Assembly: GCF_002937115.1 (NCBI RefSeq)
Contig: NZ_NHRY01000182.1
Location: forward strand, 7,501 to 56,218
Direction: 5' to 3'
From: Rhodopila globiformis
GTDB taxonomy: Bacteria; Pseudomonadota; Alphaproteobacteria; Acetobacterales; Acetobacteraceae
Length of the DNA stretch: 48,718 nt
The notes beneath the pieces were generated by a model. That model was not told where the DNA came from. It was given only the letters and a program-made list of their open reading frames with translations, and did no database searches. A program made the translations under genes and the position numbers. This document shows, one piece after another, positions 1 to 9,197 of the stretch (its first letter is position 1; each line of letters begins with the position of its first letter).

Positions 1-314
1 ATGACGCGGGCCCCGGTCTCGGCATACAGCCAGGCCAGTTCCCCGCGCACCTGCAGCGCCAGTTCCCGTGTCGGCGCGATGACCAGCGCCAGCGGCAGGC
101 CGGCGGCGGCGAGGCGACCGCCATCGGCCAGCACCTGCGGCGCAAAGGCCAAACCAAACGCGACCGTCTTGCCGGAGCCGGTCTGCGCGGACACCAGCAG
201 GTCCCGCTCGGCCGCGCCCGCCTCCAGCACGGCTGACTGAACGAGGGTCGGTTCGGCATAGCCATGGGCGGCAAGGGCGCGGGACAGCGGATCGGGCAGG
301 GACGGGAAGGGCAT
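1..314 (-). CDS. DEAD-box RNA helicase, N-terminal part (runs off left edge)
   Basis: ATP-dependent RNA helicase of the DEAD-box (SF2) family, expected to remodel RNA in ribosome assembly or mRNA decay. Only the first 104 codons are inside the window. The start is ATG at 314. Visible in order: a Q-motif-like segment (AEPTLVQSAVL), motif I / Walker A (AQTGSGKT, about residues 47-54) and motif Ia (APTRELALQV). The DEAD box, SAT and helicase C domain lie outside. The family assignment is secure. The subfamily (DeaD/CsdA, RhlE, DbpA) cannot be decided from this fragment. The next gene rightwards is on the opposite strand, so the 5' regions face each other. Confidence 0.9.
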   Translation of the reverse strand, partial: MPFPSLPDPLSRALAAHGYAEPTLVQSAVLEAGAAERDLLVSAQTGSGKTVAFGLAFAPQVLADGGRLAAAGLPLALVIAPTRELALQVRGELAWLYAETGARV

Positions 315-787
315 TGACACCACTCGGCAGGGCGCGGGGCAGACGCCCCAGGGAAGTTGCGGCGCTGGCCTAATGAAGACAGTCCGCCTGGGCAAGCCCG
401 CCGGGCATTCCGGCGCTGCCACCAGACGGCGATGCCTTCCGCGCCATCGAGGAACAACCCAAGATTGTCGAGGCTGACGGCGGATTCGCGGATCCGCAGG
501 TTGGCTTGGCGGGATAGTGGCGACGGTTGCTCCATCATTTGCCGGCATATGCGCAGGCAGAATATACTTTTAGTTGCGTATAAAACGGATCAATCAACCG
601 ATCAAGGCGCCCAGATGTGGGCCACCCCGAAGAAAGGGGTTGCTAAAGCGGGCATTATCGGAATGAATCTTTATAGGTAACATACGGGTGGATTCAGTAG
701 CGTGCCGTCCGGGCAACAACGACCCGGCCGGAAGCCACAGCCCCGTCTCTGCGAATGTTGCACATTCCATAAAGTTTTGCGATCCAC
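315..787. other. Gene-free divergent spacer
   Basis: No convincing gene between the divergent helicase and glycosyltransferase starts. A 107-codon open frame at 357-680 has no family resemblance and atypical composition. The stretch around 560-700 is clearly more AT-rich than its surroundings and probably holds promoters for one or both flanking genes. A short hairpin (ACCCC, spacer, GGGGT) lies near 625-643. I see no repeat or RNA gene. Confidence 0.4.
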
Positions 788-1773
788 ATGAAGATCCTGC
801 TGTTTGGCAAGATCGGCGGCATCACCCGCTGGCCCGAGGACATTGCGGATGATTCAGGCTCGCCGGCCATACGGTCATCATTGCACCGACGCGAAACCCA
901 TGGCTCGCTAGGCCGCTGGAGCGCGCACTGTGGTCCCCGGCGACTGGTGCGCCGCTGGCCGCCTATACGCGCCAGCGCATCCGTCGATTTGCCCCGGGCC
1001 TGATTCTCGCGGTCGGCGTCCTTGACCAGTTCCCCAAGGCGATTTTCGACCATGTGGCCAAAATGCCATCCCGCCCCCCGCTGATCGCATGGATCGGTGA
1101 CGTGTTCACCAGACAGGCCGCGGCAGTCGCCAACCCCTTTGACGTCATCGCCTACACCGACACCGGCATGCTGGACCTGCACCGGGCCTATGGGTTCCGG
1201 GCAAGGACCGCGTTCGTCCCGATTGCGGCGACGCGGGCCGTACGCTCATCCCAGGAACGGGCTTTCCGTATTCCGGACCTCGCCTTCGTTGCCGCCCCAA
1301 GGCCCAATCGCCGGGAGCTGCTGGCGCGGGTACCCCATCCTGTCGCCATCTTCGGGCCCGGCTGGCAGGACGCACCGGAGCTCGCTCACCACAGGCGTGA
1401 CGCCCGCCGTATCGGTGCCCACGAGTTGGCCGACATCTACGCCAGCCATATGGCGGCGCTGAACATCCGGCACGGCCTGGTCGTCATCAATGGCCTGAAC
1501 CAGCGCCATTTCGCACCTTACATACAAGGCACGCCCGTCGTCAGCGACACCCAGCCCGACCTTCCCCTGTGCTTCGACCCCGGCACGGAAATGCTGGTGT
1601 ACCGGGACGGCGACGAACTGCGCGAGCTCTACGCCCAACTGCGCCATGAGCCGGCGCGCGCCAGGATAATCGGCCTGGCCGGACAGCGCCGGGTCCTGGC
1701 CCATCATACCTACGCCCACCGGCTGAGGACGATCGCGGAGCTTGTCGGCGAAAAGATCGCGGTCGCCGCCTGA
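788..1773 (+). pseudogene. CgeB-like glycosyltransferase, disrupted by one frameshift
   Basis: Resembles the CgeB / family-1-like glycosyltransferases that decorate surface structures. The N-terminus (MKILLFGKIGGITRWPED, from ATG 788) is in one frame. From about 856 the homologous reading (RLAGHTVIIAPTRNPW ... LILAVGVLDQFPKAIFDHVAK) continues in the next frame and runs unbroken into the C-terminal part to the stop at 1773. Restoring one base near 850-856 gives one protein of about 328 residues. The C-terminal half has the expected shape: VAIFGPGWQD, then ELADIYASHMAALNIRHG and INGLNQRHFAPYIQGTPVVSD. Both frames keep good codon usage, so the lesion is recent or a sequencing error. If real, the gene is inactive unless translation restarts at internal ATG 1054. 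Confidence 0.75.
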
Positions 1774-1842
1774 GATCCGGCTGCACCGGCATCGGGCAAG
1801 CGCCCTCCGCGACGCCCGGCGGGCTTCGTGCCAGCCGTCCTG

Positions 1843-2592
1843 CTATGGCCCGACGAACGCCCCGCCGTTCACGTCCAGCACCGCTCCCGACAGATAGCTT
1901 GCCGCCGACGTGCATAGGAACGCGATCGGCCAGGCCAGTTCCTCCGCCCGGCCAATGCGTCCCATCGGCAGGGTCGGTCCCAGGGTGAAGCCCCGGGTCA
2001 TCGGCGTCTCCACCGGCCCCGGCGCCACCGCGTTCACCAGCACGCCGCGCCCCACCGCATTGCGTGACAGCCATTTGACCAGGGCATGCACCGCGCCCTT
2101 GGACGCCGCGTAGTCCGGCGGCGTGCTCAGCGACGTCCCGCCGGTCTTGCCGGCGACCGAGCCCACCAAGGCGACGTGACCGCCGCCATGCGCCGCCATA
2201 TGGTCGATCGCCACCGCGGCGAGTTGCAGCGGCACCCGCACGTTGATGTCCATCAGCCGGTGGAACCGCTCCTGGAAGCCAGGATCCTCCCGCCATGGGC
2301 GCCCCTCGAGCACGCCGGCGCAGTGCGCCACGGCATGTACCCGCTCGGCTACGAAGAACGAGGCGATGAACGTATCGTCAGTGAGGTCCCCGCGCACGGC
2401 CGTGCATGACCCGCCGGCGGCTTCGACCTCGGCCCGGGTCTCGTCCAGGGCCGCCCGGTCCGTGACCACCACGGTCGCGCCAAGCTGGGCCAGCGCCACC
2501 GCCGTGGCCCGGCCGATGCCACTGGCGGCGCCGGTCACCACGACGCGCCTGTCTTGCATTGACAACGCCCCAGGCAACGGGATTGTGGACAT
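1843..2592 (-). CDS. Short-chain dehydrogenase/reductase (SDR)
   Basis: NAD(P)-dependent oxidoreductase of the classical SDR family, 249 residues, the usual size. The Rossmann motif TGAASGIG is at residues 20-27. An NAG-like segment (AHCAG), the catalytic Ser region (VGSVAGKTGG) and the catalytic YAASK follow, then the PG motif (VAPGPVETPM) and the typical C-terminus (YLSGAVLDVNGG). The start at 2592 is supported by GGAGGAA a few bases upstream (GAGGAACGCAAATG on the minus strand). A longer in-frame extension exists but lacks a better ribosome site. The gene is divergent from lysK, with 133 bp between the starts. Substrate unknown; FabG-like enzymes look similar. Confidence 0.88.
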   Translation of the reverse strand: MSTIPLPGALSMQDRRVVVTGAASGIGRATAVALAQLGATVVVTDRAALDETRAEVEAAGGSCTAVRGDLTDDTFIASFFVAERVHAVAHCAGVLEGRPWREDPGFQERFHRLMDINVRVPLQLAAVAIDHMAAHGGGHVALVGSVAGKTGGTSLSTPPDYAASKGAVHALVKWLSRNAVGRGVLVNAVAPGPVETPMTRGFTLGPTLPMGRIGRAEELAWPIAFLCTSAASYLSGAVLDVNGGAFVGP

Positions 2593-2725
2593 TTGCGTTC
2601 CTCCGTTTGTTGCGTTTGGCAAGGATGATCCCGCATGCATGAATTTGTGTCCACCGAGACGAATCGGCCGGATACCATCGTGGTTGTGATTGACCTGACG
2701 CGGCACGCTCCATAGCTTCCGGCCC

Positions 2726-4315
2726 ATGTCCGACACCCTCCGCAACGACGTGCCCGGCACGCCGAAGGCCTGGCCATTCGAGGAAGCGAAAAAGGTCGCC
2801 CAGCGCCTTGCCGCCTTCGGCAAGACGCACGCCCTGTTCGAAACCGGCTACGGTCCGTCCGGCCTGCCGCATATCGGCACGTTCGGCGAGGTCGCCCGCA
2901 CGTCGTGGGTGCGCCGCGCCTTCACCGAGATCACCGGCCTGCCGTCGAAGCTGCTCGCGTTCAGCGACGACATGGACGGGCTGCGCAAGGTGCCGGACAA
3001 CGTGCCCAACCGCGACCTGCTGGCGCAGCACCTGGGCAAGCCGCTGACCCGCATCCCCGATCCGTTCGGCACGCACGACAGCTTCGGCGCGCACAACAAC
3101 GCGCGGCTGCGGGCGTTCCTGGACTCCTTCGGCTTCGAGTACGAGTTCGCCTCCTCCACCGAGTACTACACGACCGGCCGCTTCGATGCGGCACTGGTGC
3201 GTGTGCTGGAATGCTACGAGGCGGTGATGGCCGCCACCCTGCCGACCTTGCGGGCCGAGCGGCAGGCGACCTATTCGCCCATCTTGCCGATCCATCCGCA
3301 GACCGGGATCGTCATGCAGGTGCCGATGGACGCGATCGACGCCGCCGCCGGCACCGTCACCTGGACCGACCCGGCCACCGGCGAGACCTTCACCACATCG
3401 GTGAAGGGCGGCGGCTGCAAGCTGCAGTGGAAGGCCGATTGGGCCATGCGCTGGTATGCGCTGTCGGTCGATTACGAGATGTCCGGCAAGGACCTGATCG
3501 ACTCGGTCAAGCTCTCCGGCAAGATCTGTCGCATCCTCGGCGGCAAGCCGCCGGAGGGCATGACATACGAGCTTTTCCTCGACCAGGATGGCCAGAAGAT
3601 CAGCAAGTCCAAGGGCAACGGGCTGTCGGTGGACGAGTGGCTGACCTACGCGCCGCCAGTGTCGCTGGCGCAGTTCATGTACAACCAGCCGCAGCGCGCC
3701 AAGCGGCTGTTCTTCGACGTGATCCCCCGCGCGGTGGACGAGTATGTCGCCAACCTGGAGAAAGCGCGGACCCAGCCGCCGGAGGAACAGCGGGGCAACC
3801 CTACGTGGCACATCCATGCCGGCTCGCTGCCCGGCCACGCCGGCAGCCCGGTTTCCTTCGCCATGCTGCTGAACCTCGCCAGCGTGGTGAACGCCGACGC
3901 GCCCGAGATCCTGTGGGGCTTCATCCGCCGCTATGTCCCGGGCGCCAGCCCGGAGACGCAGCCGCTGCTGGCCCAGCTGGTCGATCACGCCATCGCTTAT
4001 TACCGTGACTTCGTGCGCCCGGAGAAGCGCTACCGCGAGCCGGACGCGACCGAGCGGGCGGCGCTGGAAGACCTTGCGGACTCGCTCGCCGCGCTGCCCG
4101 CCGACGCCTCGGCCGAGACGATCCAGAACGCCGTCTTCGCCGTGGGCAAGCGGCATCCGTTCCCCGAGCTGCGCAGCTTCTTCGGTTGCCTCTACCAGGT
4201 GCTGCTCGGCCAGCAGGAAGGCCCTCGGTTTGGCGGCTTCGTCGCGCTGTACGGCATTCCCGAGACGATCGCGCTGATCCGGACCGCCCTGGCCCGCCGC
4301 GCGGACGCAGCCTGA
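2726..4315 (+). CDS. lysK: Class I lysyl-tRNA synthetase
   Basis: Charges tRNA-Lys with lysine in the cytoplasm. This is the class I (archaeal-type) enzyme common in alphaproteobacteria, not the class II LysS. At 529 residues it matches the family length. The HIGH-type signature is PHIG at residues 48-51, preceded by [10 protein letters not shown]. The KMSKS-type loop is KISKS at residues 291-295, followed by [11 protein letters not shown]. The C-terminal part is helical, as expected for the anticodon-binding region. The start ATG 2726 places the conserved N-terminus correctly. The next gene begins only 2 bp after the stop, so the two are probably cotranscribed. Confidence 0.95.
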   Translation: MSDTLRNDVPGTPKAWPFEEAKKVAQRLAAFGKTHALFETGYGPSGLPHIGTFGEVARTSWVRRAFTEITGLPSKLLAFSDDMDGLRKVPDNVPNRDLLAQHLGKPLTRIPDPFGTHDSFGAHNNARLRAFLDSFGFEYEFASSTEYYTTGRFDAALVRVLECYEAVMAATLPTLRAERQATYSPILPIHPQTGIVMQVPMDAIDAAAGTVTWTDPATGETFTTSVKGGGCKLQWKADWAMRWYALSVDYEMSGKDLIDSVKLSGKICRILGGKPPEGMTYELFLDQDGQKISKSKGNGLSVDEWLTYAPPVSLAQFMYNQPQRAKRLFFDVIPRAVDEYVANLEKARTQPPEEQRGNPTWHIHAGSLPGHAGSPVSFAMLLNLASVVNADAPEILWGFIRRYVPGASPETQPLLAQLVDHAIAYYRDFVRPEKRYREPDATERAALEDLADSLAALPADASAETIQNAVFAVGKRHPFPELRSFFGCLYQVLLGQQEGPRFGGFVALYGIPETIALIRTALARRADAA

Positions 4316-4317
4316 CA

Positions 4318-6375
4318 ATGGCACCAGGCAAGCGAGAGGTCCTGAAGAACTGGCTGCGCCACCTGCCCGCGCTGGTCGGCCTGGTGCTGCTGGTCGGGGC
4401 GATCTACGTGGTGCAGCGGGAATTCCGCCACCTCAGCCTGAAGGATATCGGCGAGGCGCTGCGGGCGATCCCGGCCGGGGCGCTGGTGTTTTCCTTCGTC
4501 TGGACCATCGTGTCCTACTTCATCCTGACGTTCTACGACCGCCTCGGCACGATTTATGCCGGGCACAAGGTCGCCTACGGCCGGGTGGCGTTTGCCTCTT
4601 TCTGCGCCTATGCGCTGTCGCATAACCTTGGGTTCGCGGCGGTCTCCGGCGCCGCCGTCCGCTACCGATTGTATGCCCACTGGGGCCTGACGCCGCTGCA
4701 GATCGGCAAGACGGTGGCGTTCTGCAGCCTGACCTTCACCCTTGGCGGCCTGGTGCTCGGCGGCGCGATCCTGTTCCTGGAGCCGCGGGCGATCCCGTTC
4801 TTCGGCCAGCACCTGCCGGTCATGGCCCTGTACGGCGTGGGCGCGCTGCTGTGGGCGGTCGTCCTGGCCTATGTCACCCTGGCCCGCGCGCTCGGTCATA
4901 TCCGGCTGTTCGGGCACATCATCAACCTGCCCGGCTGGCGCATGGCGATCGTCCAGGTCTTGCTGGCGACCGTCGATGTCGCGACGACGGCGACCATTTT
5001 CTTCGCCCTGCTGCCGAGCGCGCCGGGCCTGACCTGGCTGATCTTTCTGGGCGTCTACGTTGCGTCGTACACCGCCGGCCTGGCGGCCAACCTGCCGGGC
5101 GGCATCGGCGTGTTCGATACCGCGATGCTGTTCGGCCTGTCCCCGTATATGGGCGCGCCGGCGATCATCGGCGCGATCCTGGTGTTCCGACTCTATTATT
5201 ACGTCATCCCGCTCTTCCTTGCCGGTTCCCTGTTCGCCGGCAACGAGATCCTGCTGCGCGGCGGGGGACTGCTGCGGCACGTCGGCAAGCTGGCGCCGTT
5301 CCAGGCCATCGGCCGCTGGAGCGAGCCGGACTTCGCTGTGACCGCCGCGACCGGCGCCGTCGGCGTGTGCGGTGCGCTGATGCTCTGCCTGGGCGTGCTG
5401 GCACCGCAGACGGACTTTTCCTGGCTCGACCCTGACTATGCCGCGCTCGCCAACCAGGCCGGCCAGTTCGTACCGTCGCTGATCGGCGCCGGCCTGGTGC
5501 TGATGGCCATCGGCCTGTCGCACCGGGTGAACCTGGCCTGGGTCCTGACCATCCTGCTGTTGATTGCCGGCGCGGCCTTTGCCGCGACGCAGACGAACCG
5601 GTTGTGGGTGGTCGGCATCCTGGTGCTGACCACGCTGCTGCTGGCGCCGTTCCGGGCCTGCTTCTACCGGCACGCGCACATGCTGACCGGGCCGCTGCAG
5701 CCAGGCAGCGCCCTGTCGCTGATCGTCCTGGTGGTCTGCCTGCTGGCGCTCGCCATCGCCCGGTCGCAGACGCATGGCCTGCAGAACAATGCGTTCTGGA
5801 TGGTCATCATCTCGCGCCAGGAACCCGCCTCCGTCCGCTTCGCCGTGGCGATCGCGGTACTGCTCGGGCTGACCGCGCTCTGGCTGCTGGTCCGCCCGGG
5901 CCGTGTGCGCTACCTGCCGTGGGACAGCAATGCCCGCGAGTTGCTGCGCCGCCTGGGCGCACGGCCCGATCTGGCGGCGACGATCGGCGCCGACGGCCTG
6001 ATCATGGGCGAAACCGAGCAGGCCGGCATTCCGTTCCGCCGTTGCGGGCGCGTCCTGCTCGGACTGGGCGACCCGGCGGGAGACGACAGCGATCGCGTCT
6101 CCGCCGTCTGGCGCCTGTGTGACCTGGCGCGGCAGGAGGGGTTGGATCCAGCGGTCTGGCGTGCCGGGCCGGAGCTGCTGAAGATCTATGGCGACCTCGG
6201 CCTCGCAGCCCTGCCACTGGGAGAGGACGGCCTGCCGCTGCCGGAATCCGCCGGCGACACGCCCTGCGTCGGCCAGTATCTCGTCTGCGTCGCCGAGCGG
6301 GACCTGAACCTGCTGCTGCCGGTCCTGCCCAAGCTGGCCCGTGCCCAGCATTCGATTGAGCGCGCCTCCGCCTGA
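4318..6375 (+). CDS. MprF-like multispanning membrane protein with shortened C-terminal domain
   Basis: Related to the phosphatidylglycerol lysyltransferase (MprF) / UPF0104 flippase family. Of 685 residues, roughly the first 535 are mostly hydrophobic, with about a dozen predicted membrane segments. They contain family-like blocks such as ASYTAGLAANLPGGIGVFDT. The cytosolic tail has a DUF2156-like start (RVLLGLGDPAGD ... LLKIYGDLGLAALPLGEDG) and then ends. Canonical MprF proteins are around 840-880 residues and have a second GNAT lobe that transfers the lysine; I cannot find it here or in the other frames downstream. Flippase activity is plausible; lysyl transfer is doubtful. The gene starts 2 bp after lysK, which supplies Lys-tRNA, the MprF donor substrate. 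Confidence 0.8.
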   Translation: MAPGKREVLKNWLRHLPALVGLVLLVGAIYVVQREFRHLSLKDIGEALRAIPAGALVFSFVWTIVSYFILTFYDRLGTIYAGHKVAYGRVAFASFCAYALSHNLGFAAVSGAAVRYRLYAHWGLTPLQIGKTVAFCSLTFTLGGLVLGGAILFLEPRAIPFFGQHLPVMALYGVGALLWAVVLAYVTLARALGHIRLFGHIINLPGWRMAIVQVLLATVDVATTATIFFALLPSAPGLTWLIFLGVYVASYTAGLAANLPGGIGVFDTAMLFGLSPYMGAPAIIGAILVFRLYYYVIPLFLAGSLFAGNEILLRGGGLLRHVGKLAPFQAIGRWSEPDFAVTAATGAVGVCGALMLCLGVLAPQTDFSWLDPDYAALANQAGQFVPSLIGAGLVLMAIGLSHRVNLAWVLTILLLIAGAAFAATQTNRLWVVGILVLTTLLLAPFRACFYRHAHMLTGPLQPGSALSLIVLVVCLLALAIARSQTHGLQNNAFWMVIISRQEPASVRFAVAIAVLLGLTALWLLVRPGRVRYLPWDSNARELLRRLGARPDLAATIGADGLIMGETEQAGIPFRRCGRVLLGLGDPAGDDSDRVSAVWRLCDLARQEGLDPAVWRAGPELLKIYGDLGLAALPLGEDGLPLPESAGDTPCVGQYLVCVAERDLNLLLPVLPKLARAQHSIERASA

Positions 6376-6843
6376 CGGACGACGTAACCCACGCCATCGG
6401 GCAATGCCGGAGCAGGCTTGCCGGCTCGACTCCCGCTTGTTCGGTTCCAGGAAACACATCCCGCGCGGGGCGGACGGGTTGCCGACCGGAAACAATGCCG
6501 TTTTGGTCGCCGGATGGCATGAATACACGCTCGCGCGGATATTTTCGCTGCCACACGCTGCCTGTGACGCATTGAATACAACGGTATGCCGTGAACGTTA
6601 CGGCAGAAAAGCACGCGAAAGCGGCCGTTTGGTCAAAATTTCACCGATTGGGTATGGGCGAAGGCGCGATCAACCCGTATAGTGGGATGGCCTGTAGTGA
6701 CGATAACGAATGGTATCCGGTCCTGGAAGGGTTCGTGATGCTTTTCCTGACTCGGTTACCCAAACGGGAGCAAACCGGCGCCGCTGCCCGCAAGGGCCTC
6801 GAACGCCATCAACAACGCGTATGGTAATAGGGACGATTTTCTC
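6376..6843. other. Upstream region of the cold-shock gene
   Basis: Gene-free stretch before the cold-shock-domain gene. Open frames here (for example 6591-6827) have no family resemblance. It becomes AT-richer from about 6550, which would suit a promoter and a long 5' leader of the kind cold-shock mRNAs carry. A small inverted repeat (TGCCGT, 6 nt, ACGGCA) lies at about 6587-6606. I cannot define -35/-10 elements with confidence. Confidence 0.3.
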
Positions 6844-7524
6844 TTGAACATGACCAACCGTGGCCGCGGACGCCCCAGCCGGCGGCGCGGCTTCGACGAC
6901 GACTTTGCTTATGACCGTGCTCCGCCGGGCGATATGCCCCGGAGTCCACCGTCATGGCCTTCCTCGGCGGGTTTCGGCCCGGAGCACGATGCGACTGTGA
7001 AGTGGTTCAATCCCGAGAAGGGATTTGGCTTCGTGGCGCTGTCGGATGGGTCCGGGGATGCGTTCCTGCACGCGAATACGCTGAACCAGTCCGGTCACAA
7101 TGCCGTCAGCCCGGGGGCGACCCTCCGGGTGCGCATCGGCCAGGGCCAGAAGGGGCGGCAGGTTTCCCAGGTGCTGTCGGTTGACGAAAGCACCGCAACC
7201 CCGTCGGCGGGCGGCGGTGGCGGCGCCCGCAGCAGCATGGGTGGCGGCGCGCCGCGCGGTGCGGGCGGCGGTTTTGGCGGCGGTGCGCCCCGGCGCGGGC
7301 CGCCGACGGGTCCCTCGGTGGAGATGCAGGGTACCGTCAAATGGTACAACGCGACCAAGGGGTTTGGCTTCGTCGCGCCGGCTGAAGGTGGCAAGGATGT
7401 CTTCGTGCATGCCTCGGCCCTGCAGCGCGCCGGCGTAATGCAGCTGGCAGAAGGCCAAACCATCTGGATGGATGTCGTCCAGGGGGCCAAGGGCCCGGAG
7501 GCGACTGCGATTCGCACCGACTGA
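6844..7524 (+). CDS. Double cold-shock-domain protein
   Basis: RNA/ssDNA-binding protein with two CspA-type domains, about 226 residues. An Arg-rich, low-complexity N-terminus (about 48 residues) precedes CSD1 (TVKWFNPEKGFGFVAL, then DAFLHANTL). A Gly/Ala/Pro-rich linker of about 45 residues follows, then CSD2 (GTVKWYNATKGFGFVAP, then KDVFVHASAL). Both domains retain the RNP1-like KGFGFV and RNP2-like FLH/FVH aromatic motifs. AGGGA at 6829-6833 is 10 nt before TTG 6844 but 16 nt before ATG 6850. TTG is therefore the better-placed start, and ATG is the alternative. The gene is monocistronic, closed by the terminator at 7549-7583. Double-CSD proteins are typical of alphaproteobacteria. Confidence 0.92.
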   Translation: MNMTNRGRGRPSRRRGFDDDFAYDRAPPGDMPRSPPSWPSSAGFGPEHDATVKWFNPEKGFGFVALSDGSGDAFLHANTLNQSGHNAVSPGATLRVRIGQGQKGRQVSQVLSVDESTATPSAGGGGGARSSMGGGAPRGAGGGFGGGAPRRGPPTGPSVEMQGTVKWYNATKGFGFVAPAEGGKDVFVHASALQRAGVMQLAEGQTIWMDVVQGAKGPEATAIRTD

Positions 7525-7548
7525 TCGTCACGATCCAGGCTTTGCAAG

Positions 7549-7583
7549 GCCCGGGCGGGGAATGTCTCCGCCCGGGCTTTTTT
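7549..7583 (+). terminator. Rho-independent terminator after the cold-shock gene
   Basis: A 10-bp GC stem (GCCCGGGCGG at 7549-7558 pairing with CCGCCCGGGC at 7568-7577) is followed directly by TTTTTT (7578-7583). It sits 24 bp after the stop codon. It is the clearest intrinsic terminator in the window. Confidence 0.93.
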
Positions 7584-7653
7584 GTGCCGCTCTTTGCCGG
7601 CCCGACGTCCCGGCGCATGCTCAGGCGCCAACATGCCTGACGGGAGGACGCTC

Positions 7654-8505
7654 ATGCCGCCGATTGTCGCTGTCATCGCACCTGGCATGATGGGAAGCGC
7701 GGTGGCGAAACGGCTCAGCACCGCTGGCCTCGAGATCCGCACGCTCTTGGCCGGCCGATCGGCTGAAAGCCGGGAGCGGGCGGCGGCAGCGGGCATGCGG
7801 GATGTGGCGCCCGGGCAGGTCGCGGACGCTGACTTCATTCTGTCGATCGTGCCGCCCGGACAGGCGCTGGGTCTTGCCGAACGCCTTGCCCCGGCGTTGC
7901 GTGCCGCATCCCGCAAGCCGATTTACGTGGACTGCAATGCGGTGAGCCCGGAGACGGTGCTGCGGGTTGCGCATGTGGTGCGCGAAACGGGGGCGGGATT
8001 CGTTGATGGCGGCATCATCGGCCCGCCGCCGGAACCGGATTCCAGCCGGACGCGGATCTACCTGTCCGGCCCGGATGCCGGGAAGGTCGCCCTGTTGGAG
8101 CGGTATGGCCTGTCGATGCCGATACAGCCGGGCCCGGTTGGCGCGGCGTCGGCGATGAAGATGTCCTATGCCGGGATCACCAAAGGGTTCACCGCCCTTG
8201 GCGCGACCATGATGCTGGCGGCGATGCGCGCCGGCACGGCGGACGCGCTGGTCGCCGAGATGAGCGTCAGCCAGCCGCAACTGCTGAAATGGCTGACGAC
8301 GCAGATGCCCAGGATGCACGGCAAAGCCTATCGCTGGGTCGCCGAAATGCAGGAAATCGCCGCCTTTGTCGGCGCCGATCGGCCGGGGGCGGGATTGTAT
8401 GAGGCGGCGGCGAACTTGTACGAGGTGATCGCGGCGGATGTTGCGGGGCCGCGGGAGGAGACAAAGCTGTTGGATGCCTTCTGTGACAAGGCCAGGACGG
8501 CGTAG
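7654..8505 (+). CDS. NAD(P)-binding 6-phosphogluconate-dehydrogenase-like protein (DUF1932 type)
   Basis: A beta-hydroxyacid-dehydrogenase-like protein of 283 residues. The N-terminal Rossmann fold starts at the first strand (IVAVIAPGMMGSAVAKRL). The middle carries VDCNAVSPET and GAGFVDGGIIGPPP, the substrate-binding signature area of this superfamily. The helical C-terminal part (MKMSYAGITKGFTALGATMML) resembles the DUF1932 domain. GGGAGG at 7642-7647, 6 nt before ATG 7654, decides the start over ATG 7633. Substrate unknown. The gene follows a terminator and so needs its own promoter, in the short 7584-7653 interval. Confidence 0.85.
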   Translation: MPPIVAVIAPGMMGSAVAKRLSTAGLEIRTLLAGRSAESRERAAAAGMRDVAPGQVADADFILSIVPPGQALGLAERLAPALRAASRKPIYVDCNAVSPETVLRVAHVVRETGAGFVDGGIIGPPPEPDSSRTRIYLSGPDAGKVALLERYGLSMPIQPGPVGAASAMKMSYAGITKGFTALGATMMLAAMRAGTADALVAEMSVSQPQLLKWLTTQMPRMHGKAYRWVAEMQEIAAFVGADRPGAGLYEAAANLYEVIAADVAGPREETKLLDAFCDKARTA

Positions 8506-8778
8506 TGTCCGATGACCGCTCCTGCGGCGAATTCGGCAGCAATGATGGGCGAAGCTGATACTACTACAGCCCACCGGAAGTCCACCCCGTTGGATGGGGC
8601 AGAAGGCCCGCCGCCCTTGGCAAGGAATGGAAACCGGGGGTTGAAGCAAGCAGTGGCGGTGGCAGCACCCTCCGGAACCGTCCGTGCCTGCTCATTCTTC
8701 CTTGATTTTCAACACGGAGTTAGCCAGCCGGCGCGCCGGCACCGCAATGGCCGAAAATGGGCGAGATCGGTGCCACCT

Positions 8779-8858
8779 CGTCATGGCCCGGCTTGTCCGG
8801 GCCATCTGTCGCGGCATAAGTGCTTGAATAGGTGGCCCGGACAAGCCGGGCCATGACG
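8779..8858. repeat. REP-type palindrome, perfect 26-bp arms
   Basis: CGTCATGGCCCGGCTTGTCC... at 8779-8804 is exactly reverse-complementary to 8833-8858, with a 28-nt loop. The arms share the GTCATGGCC(C/G)GG core with the palindromes at 27227, 31732 and 39598. Lying between convergent genes, it could act as an mRNA-end stem-loop. It lacks a T-run. Confidence 0.9.
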
Positions 8859-8958
8859 CTCGCGAACAAGCGTCCCGAAGCGTATTTTCATGGTAGAAAG
8901 CGGAGGACCACAAAGCGCCACGGAGACCGGACCTTGCTGGCGACCCATAACGGGGAGG

Positions 8959-8991
8959 CGATGACCCTGCGGAACCGTATTTCCGCAGCAG
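8959..8991. repeat. 33-bp dispersed repeat, copy A
   Basis: Matches 40172-40204 at 30 of 33 positions (core CGATGACCCTGCGGA then CCGTATTT). Both copies lie in gene-free, palindrome-rich gaps, which points to a dispersed non-coding element rather than chance. Confidence 0.7.
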
Positions 8992-9197
8992 ATCCTTTGT
9001 ACCTGCGGTACGGCCTGCGTTGCATCGCCGGCTGACTCGTTCACACCCTTCGTGGTCCTCAGTGGTCCTTCGCGTTCTCCGTGTTGAAAAGCGGTCGCCA
9101 ATCCAGGCTCTGCCGCTGCCTTGGCCCCGGGAGACGACACTGCCGCTCGTCGCAAGAGTTCAGCAGGGAATGGGGGCGGGATCTCCGGCGGCCGGTA

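Larger units (their letters stand above)
8506..9197. other. Repeat-rich intergenic region
   Basis: About 690 bp with no supportable gene, lying between convergent genes. It holds a perfect 26-bp inverted repeat (8779-8858), a 33-bp element found again at 40172-40204, and two oppositely oriented fragments of the common ACACGGAGAACGCG / GGACCAC type of small repeat (about 8898-8930 and 9049-9090). The open frames crossing it translate repeat sequence. Confidence 0.6.

Noticed and set aside
357-680. 107-codon frame before the glycosyltransferase
   Set aside because: No motif, no ribosome site, mixed composition; treated as spacer.
2378-4324. 648-codon open frame antisense to lysK
   Set aside because: Low-complexity, Arg/Gly-rich translation without family resemblance; high-GC shadow of a secure gene.
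4192-6528. 778-codon open frame antisense to the MprF-like gene
   Set aside because: Gln/Arg/Asp-rich shadow; the plus strand carries clear membrane-protein coding.
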